Source of the DNA: Ricordea florida
Lineage: Eukaryota; Cnidaria; Anthozoa; Corallimorpharia; Ricordeidae
Direction of reading: 5' to 3'
NCBI GenBank assembly: GCA_949710005.1
Contig: OX453274.1
Coordinates: 4,133,655-4,197,654 of the forward strand
Length of the DNA: 64,000 bases
Shown here piece after piece: positions 47,286 to 61,063 of the stretch. The number at the start of each line of letters is the position of its first letter. Position 1 is the first letter of the stretch. The notes under the pieces were generated by a model. That model was not told where the DNA came from. It was given only the letters and a program-made list of their open reading frames with translations, and ran no database searches. The translations under genes and the position numbers were made by a program.

Positions 47286-50200
47286 CTAGAAACCGAGGAT
47301 GCGTTCTCCCTCGGTCGCTTCCTGTGGTTCGAATATCAAAAAAAACATCACTCAATCAAACACTTGTCACCAACGATTACCCGAGCATATAGCACACCAC
47401 AACGATGCTTTCGAAAACTACCGAGGATTTCCAAAAGTGGTCTTATAACGAGACTTGAGATAAGTAGTAAATCTATCTAACGTCAAATCTTCCAGACTAA
47501 CTGTCAAGGAATTTTATAATACTCACTAAAGAGAATCACAAGTCCGTCATCAAACTCCGTAGACTAACTTACAAGGACGTGTAAGATGCTCACTAAAGAG
47601 AATCACAACTCAGTTATCAAACTCCGTGGACTAACTTACAAGGACGTGTATGATGCTCACAAAGAGTAGCACGACAAATATAGATCTTGACGAAAGGGTT
47701 ACTACTTCAAAGTATGGGGTAATCACATCACCTTTCTCCATGTCGTGGGAACGTTTCTTCTCCCATATCTTCTTCATACTCCCACTCTTCGTCTTCCTCG
47801 TCCGTTTTCCGTCGGTGCTCGTCCTCAGTCTCACGCGGCATCCTATCCGGTTCTTGAACTCGTCGCTCACGTGGTGGGCTGCCGCTCCGCCCAGGACTCC
47901 CTGGAAATCAATGTGGATAACTAGTGAATAAATTAAAGGGTCTGGGAGTGAGGGTGAGTTCATGTGTACAGTGTTTTCTAGGTGTGTGCTACGTGCTTGT
48001 TTTTAGTATGGTTAACCAATGCAGAACCACACGGCCGGAGCTTATCCCAGTATCAATAGCATGAAGCACCTGGGAGTATTATTACCCCTTCCCTGGATGG
48101 GATGCTAGTCAACCGCAGGGTTACCCAGAGCATTGTATCGCGAGTACCCATTTACACACGAGGGTGAAGCTTATCCCAAAACTACTGAAAAACTACTTTG
48201 CTGAAATACTACTGAAACTACTCAGCTCGTTTAGTTTATACTATTCTGAGTAGTTTTCTTGGTCTGATATAAGAACTTTATCCTGTTTTTGTAAAAAATG
48301 TGGCAAATAAATGGATGGTTGTTGTTGTTGTTGTTGTGGTTGTTGAAGAGAGACAGTGTGGAGTTCAGTTTCCTGTCTAAGACAACACCACAGTGCCATC
48401 ACCACAGCTCTGGATCTCCTGCTCGAAAGTTATACACGCTAACAACTGCATTATCGTGTCTCCACGTAATGGAGACACGATATCAAGATACATGTACATA
48501 TTCTTCTTTGTGGTCCCTATGTATTTCAAACAGTACCATTGATAAGACGGTGCAAGGATAACAAGAAAGTTCATTCAAGGACATTACGATCAAACCACAA
48601 CCTCTCCTGACAAAATCGATATCTTCTTAAGCAAGCACGTGACCATAATTGAGCCATGAATCAACTCTATTTGATGTAACAACAAATTCTCCAAACTTAT
48701 ATACACATGTGGAGACACGGTCGTGCAGTGGGTAGCGTGTGATCAGGAGTTCAAGCCCTGATAATGGCACTGTGCTGTTTTCTTACAGAGAGACTGAACT
48801 ACACACGGTCTTTTTCCATCTAGGTGTATAAATGAGTACCGGCGATATAATGCTGGGGTTATCCCTGCGTTGGACTAACATCCCATCAAGGGAGGGAAGT
48901 AACAATACTCCCAGGTGCTTCCTGCTGCTGAAACCGAAAGAAGCGTCGGCCGCGTGGGCTGTAAGGCTCGTCTGCGCCTTTACCTACCGAGCATGCATCT
49001 ACAAGGACACGTATAACACTTACCAAGGAAAACTGCCTCTTGGACGTTGGGAGTGAAAGGGTTCAATTCCTATTTCGGTTTAGATAATTTTGCATTCACA
49101 TTACTATAAGAATTGGCAGATATAACCTACCTCCCTTCCTCTCTTCCCAGTGTCTCGGTCCACGGCCTGGGGATATCTCGCCCTTGTGACGTCTATCTCT
49201 ATCCCGTGATTCATCATGAGGTCGTCCCCGGTCTCTCGGATAATCCCTCTCCGGGCGTCGTTCACGATCCCATGGTCCTCCAGCGTCACGGGGTTGTTCG
49301 CGATACCGATCTCCGGGTGGTCGCATTCTGTCAGGAAATCCTCGGCCACCTGGAGCGAGACACGAAAGTGATTGGTCATGGGACTAGAAAAATTGCCCGA
49401 GTTGTTAACAGGAGCACAACACTTGCAGCATCGACGTACTAATGGTGTTTCTCACAGCGTATTAAATAGTCAGGCAATTTTTAGATTAGTTAGCTCAATT
49501 GGTGGAGCACCGGACTACCGTGCGGGAGGTTGCAGGTTCAAACCCCGGCCGGACTAACACTCACGGTCTTAAAAATAACTGAGGAAAAAGTGCTGCCTTT
49601 GTAATGACATCTGTAAATGGTTAGACTTTCTAGTCGTCTCGGATAAGGACGATAAACCGTGGGACCCGTCTCACAACACTTGTTCCTAATAATCTGTGGG
49701 ACGTTAAAGAACCCACACACTGTTCGAAATGAGTAGGGGACGCCCGGTGTGGTGGTCTATCTCTACTTCTGGTTTCATCTTACAATTCATGCATGGGTTG
49801 GGTGGGTGGGTGGGTGAGATCATATATGGACTGATAGCGGCAGCCAGAGGCGCCTTTACATGCTGACGTCCGATCTCACCCAAGAGAAGTGTAAAGCGCC
49901 TTTGAACATATTCACATGAAAAAGTGCGCTATATAAATTCATTATTATTATCACTATTATCATTAGATTTAGGATTCGATTGGTTAGAATGGATTCATTG
50001 GTTGAGTTAGCGAGGGCTGCCGTGACAAAGGCAGTTGTATAAAATCGGAACGTACGCCTTACACTTGATGAGAAATTTCAATTCCTACCGTTGGAACGGA
50101 ACTGACACTATTTTTTAGCAGTGGATGTTGAAAACGATTATTTTCACTGTACTACTCTACGGATCTGAGTGTTGGAGAATGACTGTGCATGACTTGAGAA

Positions 50201-53200
50201 AGCTGCAAAGCTTTCACACATCTTGTCTCCGAAAAATCTTTCACATCTTTTGGCCAAAAAAGATCTCCAACAATGAGCTCTTTAAGTTGACAGAACAGGA
50301 GGACACGAGTATTGTTCTTACACGGAGACGATGGAATTGGGTTGGTCATGTGCTCCGCAGAGAACCTACCAGCATTTCTAAAGTTGCTATCAGATGGACA
50401 CCAGAGGGTAAAAGAAAAAGAGGCCATCCAAAATCCACCTGGAGAAGAACTGCGGAAGCAGAACTTCAGACTCTAAATCTTACTTGGGGGCAAGCTTCAC
50501 GGCTTCCAAAGGACCAACAGGAATGGAGACAACTTGTTGATGCCCTATGCGCCAATGGGCATTAAAAGGACTGATGTAACATCAAACACGACTACCCTAA
50601 TCCACTATCTTGACTGAAATCCGCTGCTTAGCAACGCAAAACACTGTTCTGATTGGCCGCGAGGTCGTTCGGTGAGAAAGAGGGTATCTATAAACTAGCA
50701 ATAATCAGTGATCAGTGAAATGCGTTCGACTTTGATAGAGACGTTGAATGTTGATACCAATTATTAATTCTCACGAATTATTCTACAGTCATGCTATGTC
50801 ACATAGAAGGATGAATACTACCACAGACTGTTTAACAAGCGATAATACAATAACGGTATAATACAAATGCCTAATCATTGGTAAACAGGTTATGGTCATC
50901 CCTTTATATAACAGGTTACCATAGCAACAATATGACCTGTCGAAAACACCTTTAAATTTAGCTTTAAGCTGTAATAACTCAAAAACGAGCTTGGTGACCC
51001 CAATTTTTTATTACTACAATTTGCAGCAGTGGAATCTCTACTGCCGATTGAGCTAATTCGCTGATTTCCCTGAGAGACGTAAGGACTCTGATCTGGCTGA
51101 ATCGGCCCTTAGATAGACAATGAGCAGATGCTGCAAACCATAATGAGCTTGAGCTCCGTGAGTTTATTTCTCGAACACAAATCGTACAATTTGCAGCAGT
51201 GGAATCTCTACTGCCGATTGAGCTAACTAATTCGCTGATTTCCCTGAGAGACGTAAGGACATTGATCTGGCTGAATCGGCCCTTAGATAGACAATAATGA
51301 GCAGATGCTACAAAGCATAATGAGCTTGAGCTCCGTAAGTTTATTTCTCGAACACAAATCGACCGAGCTACACAGCTCGTAAAGTTTGTTTTTCTGCCAC
51401 AAATCATGGCCGCCTGAGCTACACAACTCAGTAACTTTGTTTTACGGCCACAAATCATGGCCGGCCGAGCTACACAGCTCGTAAAGTTTGTTTTACGGCC
51501 ACAAATCATGGCCGGCCGAGCTACACAGCTCGTAAAGTTTGTTTTACGGCCACAAATCATGGCCGCCTGAGCTACACAACTCAGTAATTTTGTTTTACGG
51601 CCACAAATCCTGACCGGCCGAGCTACACAACTCGGTAGGTAACATTTCTTGCGAAGTAAAACCGAAGTGCGATGACGGAATTCATCCTCGGTATTCAACA
51701 TGACGAAGTACTAGCTCTTTCTTCTCGAACGTAGCCCACTTGACAAAACAGATCCCAAATTTGCCTTCATAGTCACAAAAGAATTCGTACACGCTTCTTT
51801 AAGACATCCATAAATACTGCTTAAAACACTTTTTAACACCAAAATAGTATAAACACTTTCCGTTCACCGTCCCTGACGCTCGCTAATATAAACTAATTTT
51901 GGTCTTGAGGCGTCAATACCGCATGATATTGACGGCTAGTTGGAAGAAAATATATTCCGTATTTGGCACAGTCAAGTAGCGACGGAGCCCAATACGAAGA
52001 ATATATTTTCTCCCAACGCCGTCAATATAATGCGGTATTGACGTCTCAAAATCAAAATTAGTTTTTTATCGCGATTCCTCCGCTATTCGAGCGAAAATAA
52101 AGCAAATTTGAAGTTGTTAGACCCTGATCAAAAAGACGGATTCTCTCTCCCGTTCATCTGACGTATACTAAGATTTTACGCGTGATCAAAATTTGTTTTG
52201 ATAGAAAAGTTTTCAAAATACCGCTTGTTTTTGTCATAAATTGCCGAATGAGACCAAACAAACCCAACAAATGATTTGTATGACAGAATTGAGAAAAAGC
52301 ACGAAATAACCAAAACTTTTCTTTAATTTTGAACCTGTTTTGGTGGCGTAAGTAGCGCGCGCACGGCAAATTCTGTTTGTAAACAAACTTTCAAATAAGC
52401 GAAAAAGTCTTAAAACCTAGATTATTATCAACTTTTGATCAGGTGAAACGTTGCTCTAATTTTTTCCTGTCGAATCTCAAAGTTTTGAGGAGTTTCGTCG
52501 TTGTTCTGCGGAAAAATAAAGCGTTTTCTTCTGCCAGTGAGGAAGCCTACACAATTCAAGTTCGCGGGGGGTGAAAAGCGTGTCCATACATACATATATT
52601 TCAAATTCGCCTGCATTAGGAATGCGTTCTCCTTCGTCGAACGCAATAACTTAATTTCACAAAAAGATAAGGATACATTTGTTTGGTATGATCCGGATCT
52701 AGATTTGTTATCCGAGATCACACAAATAATGGCGCATCAAAGGATTCGATGAATCCACTCGGGACATCGATTCATCGGTTGCTTTGATGCGCCATGATCA
52801 GAGTGGCCTCGGATCACAAATCAAGATCCGGATCATACCAAACAAACGCACCCTAAACATTTGTCACTTGCTTTGATTCATGACATCCACGTACCTCTCC
52901 CTCCACCCCCTCTTCCTCTCACTGATGCCCTGCCCCGTTCCTGGTACTGTCTGGGAGGGGGTGAGTTCCTTCGACGGCCTTCCACTAGTCGACCGCGATT
53001 GTCGATTGCCGGTGAATACCCACCCCTTCCTCGCATAGGTTCACGGCCTGGTCCAAATACGCCTTGGTCTCGAGGCCCAGGTCTGAAGCCTTCATCTCTA
53101 CGACTCCCAGGGGACAAACTCCGCCGACGTTCTTCATAGCGGTGAGGAGATCTTCCCCGAGGGGGAACATGAGGGGGAGAACGACGGAGTCCTTGCGGGG

Positions 53201-56200
53201 GAGGGGATGAGCGTCTGTGGTATTCAGGGCCGGGAGGTGGATGACGAATGTCTCTTTCGCGTTGCCTCTCGCCAGGTCTTTCCCGTCCACGACTGAAAAA
53301 AAAGAAGGAAACTTCCGTGAAATAATGCATCAGAGATGTTTGACAAATAACGTTCTTTCCCTCATGCTTCTCTCTCTGATAATTTTTCGGTAGCCAATTG
53401 AAAAGAAGAACAGCATATCAAAAGGAGAACCAGGGTGTGGAAGATAAGTGCCCTAGCAGACTGCAGGAAGCCTGAAAGGACACTACTGAAACGATGAGCA
53501 TCACTCGTCTGGACGGCATGGTAAGCCGTGGAAAGAGCGCATTACTAAGAGCATGAGTTTTCTCCCTTAGTCTGTCTCTGATCGTCAGCGCTGACATGGA
53601 GGAGTTCGCATTTAAGACGCCTTCATGGTAGCAAGACATTACAGAAATTGCACCGTCCCACTATTGGTGCTAATTACTGAAACAAAGAGAAGAACATATC
53701 ACTAAAAATAGATCTGCTTCAACTTCTAAAACTAAAATGCAACGTTCATTTACGAAATCCTTGATCGTCATAACTTAGAGAAACTTTAATAATCCAAGGA
53801 TTAACACGCCAAGTTGCGTTATGAGTAAGTTAACTCATTCACTTTAAGCGAAACAACGATGACAGTTGCAAAACATACTTATCCTGCATGTCTTGTCGAG
53901 GCATTTCTTGCCGCCGTCGGTCCCGCTCGCTGTACGGAGGTTCTCGAGTCTCCCTCTCTCCACGACGATCCCAGTACCTCTCATCTCCAACTTCCACCTG
54001 GCGTCTGGGATAGTCACGGCCACGTGACCGTTGCGAATCATCCTCGTGCTCTTCACGACCACGGCTGCGTTGGCAGTCGTCGCTCCGATCGTCGCGTCGT
54101 CGTAGGCGTTCGTCGCTTTTCTCCGGCTCCCGATTTCGTACTCGAAGGAGATCGTCATCTCGCTCGTCACGTCTTCGTATAAAGTCCTCGCTTCCATCAG
54201 GCTTTCTTCGCAAGTGCTCATCGCCTCGAAGTTCTTCGGGTCGATTTCGGTGATAATCGTTACCTCGCACTGGTTCCCGATCCCGGGGTCGGTACGATTC
54301 GTCTTTGCGATCATCTTTTGGACGGCTTCGTTGGTGGTAGTCTTCTTCACGATCATCACGATGTCTTGCTTTTACGAACTCATCATCGCGACCTCTGTTT
54401 CTAGTGTAATCATCCTCTACGTGAGGTTGCCCTCTTTCACCTCTGGGAAAGTCGTCAATGCGATCTTCGGTTCTAGACTTTGCGTATCGAGCTTCTCGTT
54501 CATCGCGTTCTTTGATACGTGACACATCGGCATCGTCACGATAACGAATATCCTCGGCCCTACCCTCCCGGAAATTTCGGCTCTTGTCTACCTTAGTTCT
54601 GATCGCTTCCTCGGGGGGTGGTGGGGTGTAGGGTCCTCTCTTACGTCGGAGATGGCTTCGGGCATCCGCGGTGCTCTCCATCGAATCGTCGTCGTAGTCC
54701 GGTTCACCAGGGGGAGTTTGCGGGCCTCGGCGATCCACGTGGGGTGGAGATCTCTGACTCCTGTGTTCCTCGGGAGGTATTGCAGCGCCTCTGGGAGAGA
54801 TATCCTCAGGAGATGGACTGTGCGGTGGTCCTTCCTCCTTAGCCTTCCTCCGCTTCTCAACCCTTCCTTCTTCGACATGACGGGATTCCTTCACAGGTGG
54901 CTTCCTGTGGCCATACTCCGGTGTTGTTGGAGACCCTTCCATGTCACACCGCTTGCTGTGGTACTTTCCTCGGTTTCCATACTGAACATCACTGGCCATT
55001 CCGCCATCACGACCATCTCGATTTTGAGAGCCATCATCGAGGGGAACCAGGGGAACTCTTCGTCTCCTTTCCTCGCTTGGACGTTGGATCGTGGGGGAGT
55101 CATGACCTTCTGGGGAAGACAGTAACGGCCTTCGTCGAGCCTTTTCAGTGGGCTGCCTTTGCACGTCAGGGCTAAAGGACCATTTATGCCGCGAGACGTC
55201 TTCTTCGGGTGGAGTCCTCGGGATAGCGCGAGCACGTTCTTCCAACGGTGGAGCAAAATAAGGTTCCTCGGGAACCTTCACTGCTCTGCCTTGTTTCAAT
55301 TTTGACTTCAGTTCTTTCTTCTTTGAGACACGAGATTTCTCTAGAACCTCGGTTTCAAAATGAGCCTGGGTGGTTCTCTCGCTGACTTTCTCTGAGGTGA
55401 ATTCTGACCCTTCCCTCGGCTTATCTTCAAAAACGTCAGCCCCTAAAGGAACATCTTCAACACACACGTGAAGTGCCTTACGCTTCTTAAATTCCTTAGA
55501 TGATGGAGACAATTTTCTCTTAGGTTTAGGCTTTCTCGCTTCGCCATCAGACTTCTTCTTTTTCTTCTTGGGCGTGGACTGCGAAGAGACTGATGACACC
55601 TCGTCACCAGGTGACACGGACGCCTTTTCTGGATGCAGCCTACTATGCACCACAGGAACTGACCTTGGTTCATCTTCTCTTTCTTTCTTTACATCTCTCA
55701 CCTTTCTCTCAGCCTTCTCTATGGCCGCTTCCTCCTCATCCATGAGTGCCAACTGCCTTTGAAGGTCCTGCCGCCTCTTTTCTAGCATCAGTTGTCGTTC
55801 ATAGTCCAACTCCCCTTGCTCTTCCCAGTCCAAGTCACTTCGCCCTTCCTCAAAGTCATCATAGCCCCCATACTCACCCTCTTTCTGCCCAGGACTTTGG
55901 GGCTTGGTGATGACTGCAGCACCACTGAGCTGTCTTTTCTTTGCCTTCTTCTTCCTCTTGCGGTCTTCGTCTCCTGCCTCCTCTCCATCTAGAACACAAT
56001 TTAAATTCTAATAAAGAAGTAACCAAACCGAAGATCTAGATAATTAAACAGAAGATAATTAAATTTGTTTTGTACACATGACCAAACACCTAGTTCTGCT
56101 GGAGCAGAAAAAATAATATGTGCTTATTGATTTAGTTAGGTCGGTTCGGACGAGAAAATATTTGGTTCGAGGTCATGACGTACGGACCGAGCGCAGCGAG

Positions 56201-56934
56201 TTCCGTGTGTCATGAACGAGAGCCAAATATTTTCCCGTTCGGCCCGACCTAACTGAGTGAATAAGCATTTTATCATACGACCACTGGTTAAGTTTCCGAA
56301 AATTTCGAAAATTTGTTTTTATTCTACATAGGAAGCGATAGCCTGGCGCGCGCGAGAAAAATTACGAAGAAGATTCTACAATAAAACTCTTCCTTCATTT
56401 TTCGAGTCAGAACAAGAAATTCGCATTTCATCGAAAAACGTGACCAATTTTTTCATTTCTGTTTTCTTTCGATGTTTTTTTTTCGCAACAAAGCCCAAAC
56501 AAGTGCACCAGGGCCGGAAGGCTTTTTCCGGACCGGCTCACGTCAACCCGTTAGGCCCTACGCACGTCAGCTTTTACTATAGTTTTCTACGAGACTGAGC
56601 CAGCGGGGCCGGACGGGTCATATATTAAATAGATTTAGGCAAACCTAAAAGCGGAGCTCCTCACACAGTCCCTCCAAAAATGCTTGAAAACTTGTAGAAA
56701 GAACTCAGCTTTATGCTTATGTCCCTCCAAAAAAGCTTGAAAACTTGTAGGAAGAAAATTTTTCCTCCAAAACCGCTACGAATAATCCGTTTCTTCAGCA
56801 AAACATTGTAGACTGCTGGCTGTAGGCTGTGTAGCCGCGGCAAGCCGCGAAAAGCGCGCGAAAAACAAAGCCTCGTTTCGGTTTAAGACCTTCTAAATAA
56901 CCCGGATGACTATGGCCGCCATGTTGGGGCAACA

Positions 56935-56965
<31 letters not shown>

Positions 56966-59900
56966 TAGGCGCACGCGCACGCGCCCGCGAGCCATGCCGC
57001 TAGCCACGATGACCATCAAAACTCAAACGCATGGTTTTCTCAATTTCTATCCTCGCACGGTAGTTATGGGGCTCCGCTCTGCGGCTCTTCGAGCCGCTGT
57101 GGAGCTCCGCTAATAATTGAACATTTATCCTACTTTGGTAACGCCACTGAATTTTATCATTTGCCAACCTGCACCAAAAGTACGAGGTTGTACTTTATAT
57201 ACAGATACACTGCGATGCCTGCACGTAACGCTGCGAGATTAAAATGCGAGAATTTCCACTCCTGCTTGTCTTGCAGTCTGAGTTACAAATAATTATTTCA
57301 GTCTGCTTTATGCACCTATCAATGTAAACCCCGTGGGGGGGGGGGGGGGCGGGCAAGGGGTGGGGATTTGACCAAGGAATCCATCTCCTCAGTGGGAGGT
57401 TTGATCGAGTACCTTTGCTCGGGGGTCGGGACATTTGAAAACAGAAAGAAAGGGTCGCAAAAAGCTGCGAGGGCAAGAAGTTCCTCAAGTTTGAGAAATT
57501 CATAGTTTAAGTCAAGTCTTTGAGTTTCATACTCCTAAGTTGAAGTCTTGATTGTAGAGCACCTTTTATAAGAATAGTTTATCTATCCTCATACTGTTTA
57601 AAGTTCCAGTTTAAATTCGTTTTCATTGTCTACTGAATACTCTCACATGCATGATGATGTACATGACTCATCATGTTATCTCGTAAGGGAGAAAGGCTAA
57701 ATCAAGTTTGTGAGATTCATACCAAGTTTAAGTCGCAAGTTATTAAAGGTATGTGCATAGCTTGTCTTTTATTTGGTATTTTGCCCGTGGGTGGGGATTT
57801 TGACAACATTTGATGAACATATGCTGCCCCGCCCTTGGGAAATTGACCAGAATTTTTGCTCCTTGGTCAAATCCCCACCCCTTGCCCACACTCCCCCCCG
57901 ACGGGGTTTACATTGATAGGTGCATCACTTCAGAAAATCTTTCTTTCAGAACTTACTATCGGACGATTCTCTGTCCACCTGTGGCTTCTTCTTCACCTTT
58001 CCACTCCTCCTTGTAGTGTCAGGGGACTCCTGAAAACTCTTATGTTTCTTTTTGTCCATTGCGTGCATCCTTTCCTCGGTATCTTCTGCTTCCAGACTGT
58101 CGAGACTTTGACTGCGTCCACCCAATCGTTCATCACCTATTCAATACATGTGTTTATTCAGGGCTCGACGTTGCGACTTGTGGGGTCGCCAATGCGACTA
58201 GATTTCATTCACTGGCGACTAAGTTTTCACGCCTGGTCACCAGGCTGGCCCCAAGATTTTTTGATTTAGTTTTAAAATTTCTTATTGAGTTCAATGCTCT
58301 GATACTTTCGTGTTCGCGTATGAAGCCGATGAAATCGTTTGTTGAGGTTTATTAAAGGACCATTAGTGTATTATATTCTATTTTTTCTTGACGATAATTT
58401 TGGCGACTAGAATACTTGTCCTGGCGACCAAAAATGTAAACTTGGAGGCCAGGTGGCCCCAAGATTTTTTTCTGAAAGTCGAGCCCTGTTATTGCAATAG
58501 CTAGTACCAAAGGCAGTCAAGGTGAGTCGAATCCTGAGTTCTGATTGGCCACTAGAGCGGGCAAGATTGGCCTATCTTGCCAGCTCGGGATTTTCCACAT
58601 TGTCCCCCAAAACAAAACATAGTAAAATGACAATATAATAAATCCTTTATCAACCAGGCTTGTGCAGTCAAAATGCCTGGATACTGGCCTCTTTCTTTTT
58701 GCCTTCTTATTGACCTTGACTATGTCTTGGTCAATACAAATGCAGAAAAGAGCTTAGGCAATATGCAGCCATCTTGACCTCACACTTGTTCAATAATGCA
58801 TATCACTCATGATATGTTGTAGTTAAATTTTTTCCGTGGTTCAAATTTTATTTTCCTTTGTTTTCTGGTATGGTAATATATGATAATGAGTTTGAAACAA
58901 AGGAAAATAAAATTTGAACCAAGGATAAAATTGAACTACATCACATACACAGTGTATACAGCTTTTAGAAACATTAAACTAAGGAAAAAATTTATTTGGC
59001 TACAAATTTCCCAGTTTGATACAGCATCAAGAGAATGTGTTAGAATAAAATTTATATCAACATCTCTCACAACTCTTTCTGTTTGGAACTATTAAAGTTC
59101 TGTGGCAATACATGGTTCTCAATTAGTCATCACAAGAACTGTCAAAACCAAAGAATAACACCAGCCAATCAAACAGTCAAATGCAGCAACTGAAACTCTG
59201 AAACACCAAGTGAAGGGAAATGCTTTGGTTTTAGCTTCAGTCTTGAGTTGTTGACAAAGTTCAGCAAGACTCCCAATATCAATATTTGTTTTCTCCTAGC
59301 TGTTACTAAATATTTATGGTACTACAGAGCTGTCACCAAGCTTTCAAGTTGCCAGGTAGCCAGGAATTGAACAGCTAGGAATTTCTTTTGGTTCGATTTT
59401 TCTTCTATTTTCCTATGCAAGTAGATGGAGGCCATGTTCATAGTAGCCAGGGGAAAGCCCAGGCCCCCACATCTTTGTTATAGTGAGGAGAACTTGTTTA
59501 AATATCAATACAACCCTTTTTGGTGATCATTTTCATTATTCTCATAACATGAATGGTTGATGAACAGTGAAAATGGTAATGAGAAATTGGATGCTGGTCA
59601 CTACTGGGACTTAAAGGGTCAAGCCAATCAATCATATTGCAGCAATATAAAACTGAAGCAAACACAAAAATTAATTTCCAACAACAGTGAATTGAAAACA
59701 AATCATGATACATTTTGACAGCTGTTAATATACTAGATACAAAGACAAGTTACTCCAGGATAATTACTTGGCTTATAACGACATAATATATGTACATGTA
59801 AAACCCAGAGCCAACATTACCTCTTTCTTCTGATCTTTTTAGTACAAATTGGAGAATATGAAAATAGAGAAGAGAAGTACAAACCATAATCAACTACAGC

Positions 59901-61024
59901 ACTGCCCAGAAGTACTGAAGCATCCACTTGCACATAAATTGGAAGACAATTTTTTTGTTGATGCACAAATCAAGCAAAGGAAAAGTGAGACTGAATTTTG
60001 CTGTGCGCAAAACAAGTGTATTTGACATGCATATTAACTTTTTCCTGTGTTATTCAGAACGGAAATGTCATTTCCAGCTACATGTAGGAATTGAAGGTTT
60101 TAATCAAAGCCAAGTGCGAGTCAAGCATGAATGAAACTTTCGCTGGTGTTGCGATTCTTGGTACAGGAAAGGATTGAACAATCGATAAGGGCATGCATAC
60201 AAGTAAAGTTTCACAAATAGACAGTGGCTATAAAGAACTAAATAATATGGAAACATGCATGTTTTGTCTTTAAAGTTCAAAGATGAGACAGATGTGTAAT
60301 CAACAACAAAAACTTAAAAGCGTCAAAGGAGCATAAAATAAAGAACCATGATGAATAAGATGTCATTTAGTTCAGACAGGGTAAACACTGGTATTTAAAA
60401 CATTTTGCACCTTGTCTGCTGATCCTTCTCAGTACAGAAGTGTTTATATTATTCACTGTAATCTACCTGTCAAGGTCACCTCTTACAACACTTCTCGCAC
60501 TCTTTTGCCTCTGCTTGGGTTCAGAGAAGGGGCCATGAAGGAATTTACAGTTTCTTCCGAAAGGACACCTGCCATCGCGCAACCAGTTTCGACATTTGTC
60601 AAGAGGATACGATTCTCTGGGCTCTCTGACTTTTGACCTCTGAAAGAACAGTTCAAAAAATATGCATTACTGACCAAGTGTGAAGTAAAAATAGACTACA
60701 TACATGTATTCTAGCTAAAAAAGAATGAGGCCAACATCCAGTCATTTAAACAGAACAAGATTGGTCAATAAAGGATTAATTTTTTTCATACAACCATTTT
60801 GTTTTGTTTCATGCAAAAATCCCAAGGGGGCAAGATAGGTCCATCATGCCCACCTCGACAGCAAATCAAAACTCAGGATTTTCATCTTGCCTGCTTGTGA
60901 AACCAGCCATATCATAAAAAAGCATTAAAAGACTTTTTCTTTAATGCTTGGCTACATTTTCGTACAGCCCCACAGTTCAAAAAAGCTGTGCTGTTGCTTT
61001 CTTCTAATACTATACATGAAAAAA

Positions 61025-61063
<39 letters not shown>

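Noticed and set aside
46364..47480. Plus-strand Ser/Phe-rich frames up to 245 codons
   Set aside because: Antisense shadows of the Lys/Glu-rich ZC3H13 exon 8; the composition mirrors that strand.
49487..49560. tRNA gene
   Set aside because: Same reasoning: tRNA-like head fused to a SINE body shared with 11181-11496.
53859..55762. Many plus-strand open frames of 60-157 codons
   Set aside because: They are antisense shadows of the GA-rich RD/RE repeats in ZC3H13 exon 4.
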